DNA of 49,532 bases from DASZTU01 sp035493835 (GCA_035493835.1 DATJHO010000171.1:1-49532), one strand, 5' to 3'. Counted from the stretch's first letter, positions 40,386 through 49,146 are shown. Made by a program: numbers and translations. The notes: generated by a model not told the origin, from the letters alone.

Positions 40386-41654
40386 TCACTGGTTCTGCTG
40401 GGCCTCGTCGTAGCTCTGCTTGAGCTGATCGACGAATTGCTGGGGCGTGAGGGTGCCGCCAATCAGGCCCGCCGTCTTCTGGATCAGCACGTCGTAAAAG
40501 CCGGGCACCGGCCAGTCGGGATAAAAGCCAAGGCCGCCCTTGCTGGAGATATCGGTGAAGAGCTTGGCCGCCGTCGAGCCGACCGGATTGGTGATGGTCG
40601 AGGGATCCGCAGCGATGGCGACGCCGCCTTCATTGGCGAGCTCGGTCTGGTATTTGGGCGACAGCGTCAGGCCAATGAAATCGTAAGCGAGGTCCTTGCT
40701 CTGGGCGCCCTTGGGCACGATCCAGAGATTGCCGGTCGAACCGACGCTGTACTTGGGCGTGGGCAGCAGGAATTGGCCCCACTTGAAGGTCTTGATGGTC
40801 GAGGCGAAGGCGCCGAGGTTCCAGGTGCCGCTCACATAGATCGGCGCCTTGCCGCTGGTGAAGACGTTCGCGGCATCCGGATCCATCAGGCCGGTCGCAT
40901 CCTTGGAGATGTAGCCCTTGTTGACCCAGTCCTGCATGGTCTGGGCGGCATAGAGCAGGGGGGCAGTATCGAGCTGCGTCTTGAGCCCCTGGAAGTTATG
41001 TACCCAGGTGTCGTCGGCCTTGCTCAGGGCCAGGGTATAGAGCAGGTGCTGGGCGCTGGTGTCCTTGCCACCCATGGCGAGGGGGGTGATGCCCTTCTGC
41101 TTGAAAGCATCCATGTCAGCAACGAACTCGTCCAGCGTCGTCGGCAGTTTGAGCCCGTTCGCGTCGAGCATGTCCTTGTTGTAGAAGACCGAGACGAACT
41201 CACCATAGGTCGGGATGCCGTAAATCGGGCCGGAGCCGTAGACCCCGTTCTCGTCATAACGGGCAAGTTGCAGGTCGGTGTCGTTCAGGATCTTGTCCCA
41301 ACCGCGTTGCTTCACGGTATCATCGAGCGGCGTCAGCAGGCCCTGCGAGGCAACCAGGCCCGCCGTGGCATTGCCCTTGTTGTATTCGAGCAGGTCTGGC
41401 GCCTGGTTGGAGTTGAGGATCATGCTGCCGGCCTTCTGCAGCTGGATGAAGGTCTTCTGCTGAAAGTTGACAGTCACGCCGGGATGGCTGGCCTTGAACT
41501 CGTCGAGCGCCTTTTGCCAAACGACGCCTTCGGCGCTATCCGGAAGCTCGAACCACCAGATGTTGAACGTCTTGCTGTCCTGCGCCTGCGCACCGCCAGC
41601 CAGCAGCAACGTCGAAAGGCCCGCAGCGAGCCCCAGCCTCCTGAGCATACTCAT
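40386..41654 (-). CDS. Sugar-binding protein, extracellular family 1
   Basis: A 422-residue periplasmic binding protein. The signal peptide is MSMLRRLGLAAGLSTLLLAGGAQA. Family 1 features follow: FNIWWFELPDSAEG, a domain-crossing LDEFKASHPGVTVNFQQ, GIPTYGEFVSVFYNKDML, and FTSGKAPIYVSGTWNL. GGAGGAG lies upstream of the ATG. The signal is similar to that of many rhizobial sugar-binding proteins. It should deliver a mono- or disaccharide, or a derivative, to the MalF/MalG pair; the isomerase and oxidoreductase of the same operon suggest a sugar that is oxidised and rearranged, perhaps an inositol-like or rare sugar. Confidence 0.9.
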   Translation of the reverse strand: MSMLRRLGLAAGLSTLLLAGGAQAQDSKTFNIWWFELPDSAEGVVWQKALDEFKASHPGVTVNFQQKTFIQLQKAGSMILNSNQAPDLLEYNKGNATAGLVASQGLLTPLDDTVKQRGWDKILNDTDLQLARYDENGVYGSGPIYGIPTYGEFVSVFYNKDMLDANGLKLPTTLDEFVADMDAFKQKGITPLAMGGKDTSAQHLLYTLALSKADDTWVHNFQGLKTQLDTAPLLYAAQTMQDWVNKGYISKDATGLMDPDAANVFTSGKAPIYVSGTWNLGAFASTIKTFKWGQFLLPTPKYSVGSTGNLWIVPKGAQSKDLAYDFIGLTLSPKYQTELANEGGVAIAADPSTITNPVGSTAAKLFTDISSKGGLGFYPDWPVPGFYDVLIQKTAGLIGGTLTPQQFVDQLKQSYDEAQQNQ

Positions 41655-41755
41655 GTGGTCTCCTCCACTTGCGGACCGAATATTTTGGCGCGTCGACGAC
41701 GGGCCCGCTCATCGCCGGCACATTACTTTCCTACAATCGGGGCGAAGCGGCCTCC

Positions 41756-42658
41756 TCAAGCCGCGTCGGCCACGAAATCTCCGCCCCGGCAGTCTTTGAG
41801 ATAGTTGAGAGCCCTGACCTGTCCGGTCATTTCCAGGGCATTGCGGTAGACCGGGTCGTGCCAGCCCTCGATGTCGATGGAGCCGGACCAACCAGCGAGC
41901 CTGAGCTCGGAGATGATATCGACCCAGTTGCTGTCGCCGAAGCCCGGCGTGCGCATGAACACAAACTTCTCCTTGCCGAAGATGCCGTGCTCGCGGATCA
42001 CCTCCCAGCGCACGGTCGCGTCCTTGCCGTGCACGTGGAAGAACTTGTGGGCCCATTTGCGGATCTGTGGCAGCGGATCGATGAGATAGACGAGCTGGTG
42101 GCAGGGCTCCCATTCGAGGCCGATATTTTCCGCCGGCAGCGCATCGAACATGAGCTCCCAGGCATCGGGATTGTGGGCGATGTTCCAGTCGCCGGTCGCC
42201 CAATTGCCATTCATGGCGCAATTCTCGAACGCGATCCGAACGCCCTTGTCGGCGGCGCGTTTGGCGAGCTCGCTCCAGATCTCAATATAGCGGGGCAGGC
42301 TTTCGGGGAGCGGCTGCCCGCGCAGGCGGCCGGTGAAGCCGGCAACGCAGGTGGCGCCGAAATGATGAGCGTTGTCGATCGCATCTTTCCAGGCTGCAAG
42401 CGTTGTCAGGTCGGCATCGCGCTCCTCGAGGGGATTGCCGAAGACGCCGAGCGTCGAAATGGTGATGTCGCGGTTGCCGATCGCTTCGAGGCAGCGCTTG
42501 CCCAAGTCGGCGAGATCCTGCCCGTTGGTGGTCTGCCAGAAGAAGGGCTCGAAACTCTCAAAGCCAAGATCGGCGATATCGGCGATACGCTGGTCGGCAC
42601 CCGGCTCGCTGGCCTTGATCATGGTGCCGATGCGGATGGATTTGGCGGGGTCGGTCAC
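41756..42658 (-). CDS. Sugar phosphate isomerase/epimerase (AP-endonuclease-2-type TIM barrel)
   Basis: A 300-residue TIM barrel of the xylose-isomerase-like group. Metal and substrate residues are placed as expected: the Glu in IAFENCAMNG, the Glu in GLEWEPCHQLV, the His in HVHGKDA, and the Glu in GSIDIEGWHDPV. The GTG start at 42658 has AAGGA seven bases upstream. It lies 11 bases after the oxidoreductase gene. The pair of an isomerase/epimerase with a Gfo/Idh/MocA enzyme is common in operons for inositol or rare sugars. Confidence 0.85.
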   Translation of the reverse strand: MTDPAKSIRIGTMIKASEPGADQRIADIADLGFESFEPFFWQTTNGQDLADLGKRCLEAIGNRDITISTLGVFGNPLEERDADLTTLAAWKDAIDNAHHFGATCVAGFTGRLRGQPLPESLPRYIEIWSELAKRAADKGVRIAFENCAMNGNWATGDWNIAHNPDAWELMFDALPAENIGLEWEPCHQLVYLIDPLPQIRKWAHKFFHVHGKDATVRWEVIREHGIFGKEKFVFMRTPGFGDSNWVDIISELRLAGWSGSIDIEGWHDPVYRNALEMTGQVRALNYLKDCRGGDFVADAA

Positions 42659-42669
42659 GGCAATATCCT

Positions 42670-43704
42670 TTAAAGGGTGATTTCGACGCGGGATCTGGTG
42701 CGGGCGCTCTCGATGGCGGCAAAGACCATGGCGAGGCTCTTGATGTTGTCGCTGCCGACCGTTTCGGGGGCGCGGCCGGTCTTCAGGGCGCCGATGAAAT
42801 CGGCGATGACGCTGGCGTGGCCGTGCGTTTGCGCCTCGTCGGCAGGGGGGGGCACATCGAGCGGCGCGAGGTCGCGGAAGAAGCCGGTCTCGCCGGTGAC
42901 AGTTTTGGCCTCGAAGCCATCATGGCCGTCCCAAAGCAGGGTGCCCCTTGTGCCGACGATGCGCCAGGCGCTCTCCCAGCTGGTGTTGGCGCCCTCGGCG
43001 CACCAAGAGCCGCGATAGTTGAAGACGACGCTGTCGGCGAATTCGAACAGCGCGTTTGCCGCGGCCCCATGTGCATACCAGGAGCCGCGCGGATTGGTTT
43101 CGAGGCAATAGACAGAAACCGGCGCTTTGCCAGCCATGAAGCGGGCCGCATCGAGCGTATGGATCGCCATGTCGAGCAGCAGCACGTGCTCCATCTCGTC
43201 GCGGAAACCGCCGAAATGGGCGCCGACAAAGAAATCGCAGTTGAGCGAGGTCAACTCCCCCAGGGCGCCGCTCTCGATCAGCCGCTGGATCCGGCGGACG
43301 CCCGAAATGAACCGCCGGTTCTGCACCACGGCGTGCACGCGCCCGGCCTGCGCGGCGAGCGCCACGAGGTCGCGCGCCTCATCCATTGAGGCTGCCATCG
43401 GCTTTTCGGTGAGCACGTGGCAGCCGTGACGCAGGCCAGTGGCCACGAGATCATGCCGGGCGGTCGGAACGACGACGTCGAACAGCAAGTCCGGCTTGAG
43501 GCTCGTGAGCGCTGCCTCGATGTCGGTGCCGATTTGGGCGTGCGCGAGCCCGAACTCGGCAGCCCGCGCCCGTGCCGTATCTTCGTTGATGTCGACGAGC
43601 CCAACCACGGTGATCTCGGATGCCAGCGCCGGGGTCTCCGCGATGGCCTTGAGCCACCCTCGGGACATGGCTCCGCACCCGGCCAGAACCGCTCGATAGG
43701 TCAA
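42670..43704 (-). CDS. Gfo/Idh/MocA-family NAD(P)-dependent oxidoreductase
   Basis: A 344-residue oxidoreductase. The Rossmann fold opens with VLAGCGAMSRGWLKAI; the catalytic motif EKPMA (Lys-Pro) lies in VLTEKPMAAS, and a second active-site Asp/His pair is in LLLDMAIHTLDAARF. The TTG start at 43704 follows GGGAGGGGG. It is the first gene of the five-gene operon 43704 to 38517. It is divergent from the LacI gene, with an operator between the two. It should oxidise a sugar or polyol. Confidence 0.88.
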   Translation of the reverse strand: MTYRAVLAGCGAMSRGWLKAIAETPALASEITVVGLVDINEDTARARAAEFGLAHAQIGTDIEAALTSLKPDLLFDVVVPTARHDLVATGLRHGCHVLTEKPMAASMDEARDLVALAAQAGRVHAVVQNRRFISGVRRIQRLIESGALGELTSLNCDFFVGAHFGGFRDEMEHVLLLDMAIHTLDAARFMAGKAPVSVYCLETNPRGSWYAHGAAANALFEFADSVVFNYRGSWCAEGANTSWESAWRIVGTRGTLLWDGHDGFEAKTVTGETGFFRDLAPLDVPPPADEAQTHGHASVIADFIGALKTGRAPETVGSDNIKSLAMVFAAIESARTRSRVEITL

Positions 43705-43761
43705 TTTTGTCCCCCTCCCAGGAGCCGGTGCCCGATCGGCGCCTCCACGCCGAACTGGTTC

Positions 43762-43775
43762 CGTAAACGTTTACG
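43762..43775. promoter_or_regulatory. LacI-family operator in the divergent promoter region
   Basis: CGTAAACGTTTACG is a perfect 14-base palindrome with the central CG typical of LacI/GalR-family operators. It lies between the oppositely transcribed oxidoreductase (43704) and regulator (43864) genes, 58 and 89 bases away. TATATT at 43780-43785 could be the -10 element of the regulator promoter. Both the regulator and the sugar operon are therefore probably controlled from this one site. Confidence 0.8.
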
Positions 43776-43863
43776 ATGCTATATTCGGCACGGAAGACGT
43801 GTCAATAGGCCCTCTGAGCCCGATCGTGCCGAGCGGGCGAACTGGGGAAGGACGGCGCATCAG

Positions 43864-44946
43864 ATGAAGGGGATCAGGCGGCTGGCCGACCATCTCGACA
43901 TTTCGATCGGGACGGTGTCGCGCGCGCTCAACGGCCGGCCCGATGTCAGCGAGGAGACGCGCCGCCGGGTGCTCGAAGCAGCCGCGGCAATGGGGTACGT
44001 CCCCAATCAATCCGGGCGCGCCCTGCGCAAGGGAACGACCAGCATCATCGGCTTCATGATCGAGACCGGCACCAATACGGGTGTCGATGGCGATACCTTT
44101 TTCCTCACCGTATTTGACGGCGTGCAGACTGTGCTGGGGCGGCACGGGCTCGATCTGGTGGCGCTGCTCTGTGGCTCGGAGGAGGATCCGGACGCTTATT
44201 TGCGTCGCGTCGTCGGCCGGGGCTTTGTCGACGGCCTGATCATTTCCGCGACTCAGCGGCATGATCCGCGCATTGATTTCCTGGCCGACCGCAGCATTCC
44301 GTTCATTGCGCTGGGTCGCAGCCTGACCGACCGGGGACAGCCGTGGTACGACCTCGATTTCGAGGGGATGGCGGAGCAGGCGGTCGACCGCTTCGTGGCG
44401 CGCGGCCATCGGCGCATCGCCGTCGCCGCGCCGGCCAGCGAGGTCAATCTCGGCTATGTGCTTATCGACAGCTACCGGCGGGCGTTGGCCCGCCATGGGC
44501 TGCCTTTCGACCCGGCACTGGTGTTGCGTTCGCCGCAGAATCAGGCTGGTGGCTATGCCATGAGCCGAGCCCTGCTGGCGCTCGAGGCGCGCCCCACGGC
44601 CATCCTGATGACCGGCGAGATGTTGTCGATCGGGCTTTACCGCGGCCTCATCGAAGCGGGTGTCATACCCGGCCGCGACATTGCAGTGATCGGTCGCGAC
44701 AACCCGCACGCCAGATTCTTGTCGCCCACGCTGACCTCGTTTCGTACCTCGCTGCGCGACCTGGGCATCGCCCTGGCGGAGGCTTTACTTGCCACGTTTC
44801 CCGCCTATGCCGAACACTACCCGGTTGGCACCACCCGAAGGCTCTGGCCGATGACCCTGACCGATGGCCAGAGCGATCTCATGCAGGTTCCACCGCAGGG
44901 CGCATTATCGCCATCGTTGGCCCTCAAGGCGACGAAGCCTATCTGA
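43864..44946 (+). CDS. LacI-family repressor of the adjacent sugar operon
   Basis: A 360-residue regulator. The start at 43864 gives the complete LacI DNA-binding domain (GIRRLADHLDISIGTVSRALNG, then VSEETRRRVLEAAAAMGYVPN and the hinge helix NQSGRALRKG). The sugar-binding domain follows (IGFMIETGTN, then GLIISATQRHDPRID, AVDRFVARGHRRIAV, and the closing VIGRDNPHARFLSPTLTSFRT). It is divergent from the ABC operon with a palindromic operator between. A CGGTCC-N5-GGACCG hairpin at 44948-44964 may end its transcript. Confidence 0.9.
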   Translation: MKGIRRLADHLDISIGTVSRALNGRPDVSEETRRRVLEAAAAMGYVPNQSGRALRKGTTSIIGFMIETGTNTGVDGDTFFLTVFDGVQTVLGRHGLDLVALLCGSEEDPDAYLRRVVGRGFVDGLIISATQRHDPRIDFLADRSIPFIALGRSLTDRGQPWYDLDFEGMAEQAVDRFVARGHRRIAVAAPASEVNLGYVLIDSYRRALARHGLPFDPALVLRSPQNQAGGYAMSRALLALEARPTAILMTGEMLSIGLYRGLIEAGVIPGRDIAVIGRDNPHARFLSPTLTSFRTSLRDLGIALAEALLATFPAYAEHYPVGTTRRLWPMTLTDGQSDLMQVPPQGALSPSLALKATKPI

Positions 44947-44947
44947 A

Positions 44948-44964
44948 CGGTCCGGTTTGGACCG
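44948..44964. terminator. Hairpin between LacI gene and convergent pseudogene
   Basis: CGGTCC (44948-44953) and GGACCG (44959-44964) form a six-pair stem with the five-base loop GGTTT, directly after the LacI stop. No T run follows, so it is a weak candidate. Confidence 0.35.
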
Positions 44965-45008
44965 ACCAGTCAAGGCCATGGCAGCGGGCCCCCTCGATTT
45001 CTGCCGAT

Positions 45009-45868
45009 TCAGCGATGTGAAATGCCGGCGCCGCGCGTGTTGACTTCGCAAGCGTAGAGCGAGGTGGAGCCGCAAAAGCGCGGGTCCGCCGAATGTCAGA
45101 TTGCCGGCGCGTTCCGGCAGTATGACCTTGCCGATCAGTGTGCCGTCGGGCTCGTAGCAATGAACGCCATCCTCGGCGCTCATCAACAGGCGGCCGGCGA
45201 CGTCGACGCGCATGCCATCAAACATGTTGGCGGCATTCACCGCCAGGACCTCGCCACCGCTGAGGCTATCGTCCGCCCCAACGCGGAACCGGCGGACGTG
45301 GTTCGGACCGTTCTCGACATGGGTACCCCCCGTATCGATGATGTAGAGGACACTCTCGTCCGGTGAAAAGGCAAGCCCGTTGGGCATGACGAAATCATCG
45401 GTCATCTGCCGGACCGCGCCGGTTTGCGGATCGATCCGGTAGACTTGGCAACCGCTTAGGTCCCGCTCGCCCTCATAGATTGGGGATGCACTGTAATCGG
45501 GATCGGAGAACCAGATCGATCCGTCCGATTTGACCACGACGTCATTGGGGGCGTTGAAGCGCTTGCCCTCGAACCGGTCAGCGAGCACCGTGACGGCGCC
45601 GTCGTCTTCAGTGCGGGTCACCCGCCCGGTGGCTGCTCGCAGGTGATGAGCCGGTCTTCGCGATCGACGGTGTTGCCGTTACCCGAATGCGAGGGTTTTC
45701 GGAACAGGGAGATAGCGCCATCCGCCTCGCTCCAGCGCAGCATCCGGTCATTCGGGATGTCCGACCAGATCAGCGCGCCGCTGCCGGCGAGCCAAGCCGG
45801 GAACGCAACAGGCCTCGAAGCGCGGATCGATGACGGCGTAAGCGGGGCCCTCGAGGGGCCCCAGAGGC
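45009..45868 (-). pseudogene. SMP-30/gluconolactonase gene broken by several frameshifts
   Basis: Read on the minus strand, a beta-propeller lactonase is recognisable in pieces lying in different frames. The start (PLEGPAYAVIDPRFEAC) is followed in another frame by ALIWSDIPNDRMLRWSEADG and FRKPSHSGNGNTV. A third frame holds the largest intact part (RFNAPNDVVVKSDGSIWFSDPDY to GNLTFGGP), and a last shift leads to the true end FCGSTSLYACEVNTRGAGIS. About 20 residues near the first break seem deleted. The gene sat directly downstream of dehydratase copy 2 and would have supplied the lactone-to-acid step, now lost at this site. A GGGGCCC/GGGCCCC hairpin (45844-45862) separates the two. Confidence 0.8.
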
Positions 45869-45875
45869 AGCACGC

Positions 45876-47027
45876 CTACCAATTGGTGACCGACCCATCA
45901 TTGCGCTTGAGGTGGGGGGCTTCCCAGAACTTGAAGCTCTGCTGCTTGATCAGTTCTTCGTTCACCTCAATACCGAGCCCGGGGGCATCGCTAACGCGAT
46001 AGTGGGCCTTCTCGATCCGCGGCTGGACCGGGAAAAACTCGGCGTTGTCGAAGCCGAGTTGCTCGGCGGTGGAGGTGCGGGTCTCCAGCCAGGAGAAATT
46101 TGCCACCGCCGCCGCGAAATGGACCGTCGCCGCCGTGCAGATTGGCCCGAGCGGATTGTGCGGCATCATGTCGACGTAGTGCGCCTCGCTCCAGCCGGCG
46201 ACCTTCATCGACTCCGTCAGACCGCCGACATTGCACACATCGATGCGGTTGAACTGGTGGATATCGCGCTCGATGTAGGGCAGGAATTGCCACTTGCTGG
46301 CGAATTCCTCGCCAATGGCGAACGGGATATCGACCATCTTGCGGAGCGCCTCATAGGCCTCGGGCGTCTCGTCGCGGATCGGCTCTTCGAGGAAATCGAG
46401 CGTGCCGGTGGGCATCTTCTGGCAGAAACTCGCGGCCTCGGCCACTGACAGCCGGTGGTGGTAGTCGATGCCGAGCACGACCGCCTCGCCGAGCTCTTCG
46501 CGCGCCTTGACGCACCATTTGGCAGTCGCGGCGATGTGTTCGCGCGGCTCGTATTGGGTTTTGTTCTCGTGCCCCGAGGGCGACAGGCGCATGGCGGTCC
46601 AGCCGGCCTCGATCAGCGCCTTCGCCTGCTCGATCATTTCCGGCCCAGGTGCCGCCGAGGTCGTGGCAAAGGTAGGGATCCGGTCGCGCTGCTTACCGCC
46701 CAGCAGCTGGTAGACCGGCACGCCGAGGGCTTTGCCCTTGAGGTCGTGGAAGGCGATGTCGAGGGCCGAGATCGCCGCCTGGAGCACGCGCCCGCCCTCA
46801 AAGTACTGGCTGCGGTACATTTCCTGCCACAAGGCGCCGATCTGGAACGGGTCGCGGCCGATCAGGAACTGGCTGTAGTGCTCGAGCGCTCCGGCGACCG
46901 CCTTTTCGCGGCCGGAAAGCCCACTCTCGCCCCAGCCGAAGACACCTTCTTCGGTCTCGATCTTGACGAGCATCTGATTGCGGGTCCCGACCCAAACTGG
47001 ATAGGAACGGATGGCGGTGATCTTCAT
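45876..47027 (-). CDS. Enolase-superfamily sugar-acid dehydratase, copy 2
   Basis: A 383-residue paralogue of the dehydratase at 35251, in the opposite orientation and about 70 percent identical by eye. It keeps the Asp of IDYHHRLSVAEAASF, the Glu of FLEEPIRDE, the Glu of IGEEFASKWQF and both catalytic His (DYHHR, MMPHNPLGPI). Differences concentrate in the loop at residues ~135-160 (LSPSGHENKTQYEPREHI against FVPWGQHSTDVFEPRESI), which may alter the substrate. AAGGAA precedes the ATG at 47027. It is followed by the decayed lactonase and preceded by a permease relic, so it is probably the surviving member of a once larger operon. Confidence 0.85.
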   Translation of the reverse strand: MKITAIRSYPVWVGTRNQMLVKIETEEGVFGWGESGLSGREKAVAGALEHYSQFLIGRDPFQIGALWQEMYRSQYFEGGRVLQAAISALDIAFHDLKGKALGVPVYQLLGGKQRDRIPTFATTSAAPGPEMIEQAKALIEAGWTAMRLSPSGHENKTQYEPREHIAATAKWCVKAREELGEAVVLGIDYHHRLSVAEAASFCQKMPTGTLDFLEEPIRDETPEAYEALRKMVDIPFAIGEEFASKWQFLPYIERDIHQFNRIDVCNVGGLTESMKVAGWSEAHYVDMMPHNPLGPICTAATVHFAAAVANFSWLETRTSTAEQLGFDNAEFFPVQPRIEKAHYRVSDAPGLGIEVNEELIKQQSFKFWEAPHLKRNDGSVTNW

Positions 47028-47075
47028 TTGTTCATTCCTTGGTACGTCTTCGGGGAGATGCAAGCCATTGTATTG

Positions 47076-47240
47076 CTAGCCTTTCAGCGCGCCGGCGGTA
47101 AGTCCGGCGACGAACTGCTTGGTCATCAGCAGATAGGCAAAGATAGGTGGCGCGGGCGAAACAACGACACTGGCAAACACAAGGCCAGCATAGGTCTTGG
47201 TGAGATTGTTAATCGAAACTCTGGCCACGCGAACGCCAAC
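47076..47240 (-). pseudogene. C-terminal relic of a MalG-type ABC permease
   Basis: On the minus strand, upstream of dehydratase copy 2, an open stretch ending at a TAG (47076-47078) translates to LTKTYAGLVFASVVVSPAPP, then IFAYLLMTKQFVAGLTAGALKG. This is the typical C-terminus of carbohydrate ABC permeases. The rest of the gene is missing. It implies that a second sugar transporter once belonged to this operon and was deleted. The remaining bases up to the GntR start at 47426 hold no recognisable protein. Confidence 0.75.
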
Positions 47241-47425
47241 TCCCCTTGTATTCACGGCGAGGGTGGTCTCGCTGTGCGACTGCCTTCGATCGCGTCAAGC
47301 GTCCGATCGAGCAATTCCTTGTGCGGGTTTCCCGCTTAGTGCATGATGTCTTTAGGATCGTACACAATTTGTCAATTGGAATGTATTGGGAGTCAAGTTG
47401 AGTTGATCGACGGGAAGGTGGGATC

Positions 47426-48124
47426 GTGAACGGGATTGCAAAAACGGCCGGGGTCCCGGATTCAGACTCGCTTCCCGGCTACGAACCGAACAGCGTCTAT
47501 CAGCTGCTGCGCGACGATATCCTCGATGGCCGGCTCGCCGCCAATGAGCGGCTGGTCGTCAGCACGCTTGCCGCGCGCTACGGCACCAGCACGAACCCGG
47601 TGCGCGAGGCGCTGCAGCAATTGCGTGGCGAAGGCTTCGTGGTGATGGAAACCAATCGCGGCGCTCGTGTGCGGGCGATCGATGAGGCATTCCTGCGCGA
47701 TATCTCCGAAGTCGAGGTGTTGGTCGAGCCATATCTGACGCGCTGGTTCGTCGGTCAGGTAACGGAGGCCGATATCGCTCGGCTCGAGGAAATTCAGGGC
47801 GAGATCGAAGCGCTGAATTTTGCGGATCTGGCGCGCAACAGCCTTCTCGACACCCAGTTCCACCGGGTTCTCTATGACCGGCACTACAACCGGCACGCGG
47901 TCGATTTGTGGTGGAAGCACCGCGAGATCCTGCAGGTCGTCAGCCGCGGCTTTCCGGTGCCATTGAAGCGGCGGGGTGAAGTGCTGGCCGAGCATCGCAA
48001 GCTGATTGCCTGCCTCAAGGAGCAGGACGCCGATGCCGCCGCCGCCGTCATCGCGGCCCATGTGGAGGGCTCGGGACGCCACATGGTCGAACAGATGCGC
48101 GTCATGCGACAGGGTAGGGACTGA
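47426..48124 (+). CDS. FCD-domain GntR-family regulator
   Basis: A 232-residue regulator. The winged helix has SVYQLLRDDILDGRLAANER and TLAARYGTSTNPVREALQQL, followed by the FCD ligand domain (EVEVLVEPYLTRWFVG, DTQFHRVLYDRHYN, HRKLIACLKEQDADAA). It belongs to a different subgroup from the GntR at 34376. The GTG start at 47426 follows GGGAAGG. It is divergent from dehydratase copy 2 and the permease relic, so it was probably their regulator. CAATT-N4-AATTG at 47365-47378 is a possible operator. Confidence 0.85.
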   Translation: MNGIAKTAGVPDSDSLPGYEPNSVYQLLRDDILDGRLAANERLVVSTLAARYGTSTNPVREALQQLRGEGFVVMETNRGARVRAIDEAFLRDISEVEVLVEPYLTRWFVGQVTEADIARLEEIQGEIEALNFADLARNSLLDTQFHRVLYDRHYNRHAVDLWWKHREILQVVSRGFPVPLKRRGEVLAEHRKLIACLKEQDADAAAAVIAAHVEGSGRHMVEQMRVMRQGRD

Positions 48125-48682
48125 GTAGGGCCTGACGGCGCTCGTTCCACAATTCTACCATAGGGCGCCCGATGCGTGCCTGCCCGCCAGGAGGTCGATA
48201 CCTACTCCTTGCCCCGGAAATTCGCTCTTCACGCGCCGAGCAGCCGTCATTCGCCTCGGCGCGAACCTCGTCCCTTCCACCTGGAGCGGGGGAGGGTATG
48301 AACTTTCGCAGGAACAGCGTGGGCGGCAGTGGAAGGAGAAGCAAGGTGCTCCTCGAGCAGCAAAGCATTAATCAGCGTGCCATAGCTTTGCCGCCTTGAG
48401 GCCGGACATCGAACGGCCGTTCATGGGCTTCGCTGGAATGGGGCACCGAGGGTTGATAACCCCGTCGAGACAACGAGGGCCCGACGATGCTCAGGGGTGA
48501 GCAGCACGCTCGTCATTGTTCGCAACGGCTCTTTTCGCTGATCCCACAAGCTTGTCCGGGCCAGCCAGCAGCGGTGATGCCTCAAATGTGAAAAGACGTA
48601 CTCTACCGACGCAGCCTCAGATCCGTATAGTCTGAGGGGGACATTTTCTTACGCAATTTCAGTGTCAGGAAGGGATAGAGCC
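48125..48682. other. 558-base intergenic region, no gene seen
   Basis: No frame has protein character. A few short dyads are present (for example GGGTT-GAT-AACCC near 48450), and a pyrimidine-rich stretch near 48265-48295 resembles common intergenic repeats. The final 30 bases carry the ribosome binding site (AGGAAGGG) of the [2Fe-2S] protein. Confidence 0.4.
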
Positions 48683-49144
48683 ATGCTCACTCTTACAGTA
48701 AACGGACAGTCGCTCGAGGTCGATGTGCCGGAGGACATGCCGCTTCTGTGGGTGCTGCGCGACCATCTCAAACTGGTCGGCACCAAATATGGCTGCGGCA
48801 TCGCCCAATGCGGCGTCTGCACCGTGCATGTGGCTGGTAAGCCGGTGCGTTCCTGCCAACTGGCCGTTGGCGATGTCGGCACTCGCGCCGTCGTCACCAT
48901 CGAAGGGATCGGCCATACGCCCACCGGCGCCAAGGTTCAGCAGGCCTGGATCGAAGCTGAAGTGCCGCAATGCGGCTATTGCCAAGCCGGCCAGATCATG
49001 TCGGCCACGGCACTGCTCGACAGCAACCCCCAACCCGACGATTCCGATATCGATGCGGCCATGGCGGGCAATCTCTGCCGCTGCGGGACCTATATTCGCA
49101 TCCGCCGGGCGATCAAGAACGCCGCCGCCGCCATATCGGCCTGA
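48683..49144 (+). CDS. [2Fe-2S] small subunit of a molybdenum hydroxylase (isoquinoline 1-oxidoreductase alpha-like)
   Basis: A 153-residue iron-sulfur protein. The plant-type ferredoxin cluster is bound by CGIAQCGVC and the Cys in KPVRSC; the second, helical-domain cluster by CGYCQAGQIM and LCRCGTY. The N-terminus MLTLTVNGQSLEVDVPEDMP and the size match IorA/CoxS-type small subunits. AGGAAGGG precedes the ATG at 48683. The enzyme would also need a molybdopterin subunit; a cytochrome c follows two bases later, which is the arrangement of membrane-linked aldehyde or isoquinoline oxidoreductases that pass electrons to the respiratory chain. The large subunit presumably lies beyond the window. 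Confidence 0.9.
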   Translation: MLTLTVNGQSLEVDVPEDMPLLWVLRDHLKLVGTKYGCGIAQCGVCTVHVAGKPVRSCQLAVGDVGTRAVVTIEGIGHTPTGAKVQQAWIEAEVPQCGYCQAGQIMSATALLDSNPQPDDSDIDAAMAGNLCRCGTYIRIRRAIKNAAAAISA

Positions 49145-49146
49145 CC

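Noticed and set aside
40437..41804. Long plus-strand frame across the sugar-binding protein gene
   Set aside because: The minus-strand protein has a signal peptide, family 1 motifs and a strong ribosome binding site; the plus-strand translation is low-complexity and unrecognisable.
48265..48295. Possible mobile element in the pyrimidine/purine-rich stretch before the [2Fe-2S] gene
   Set aside because: There are no terminal inverted repeats, target duplications or transposase fragments.
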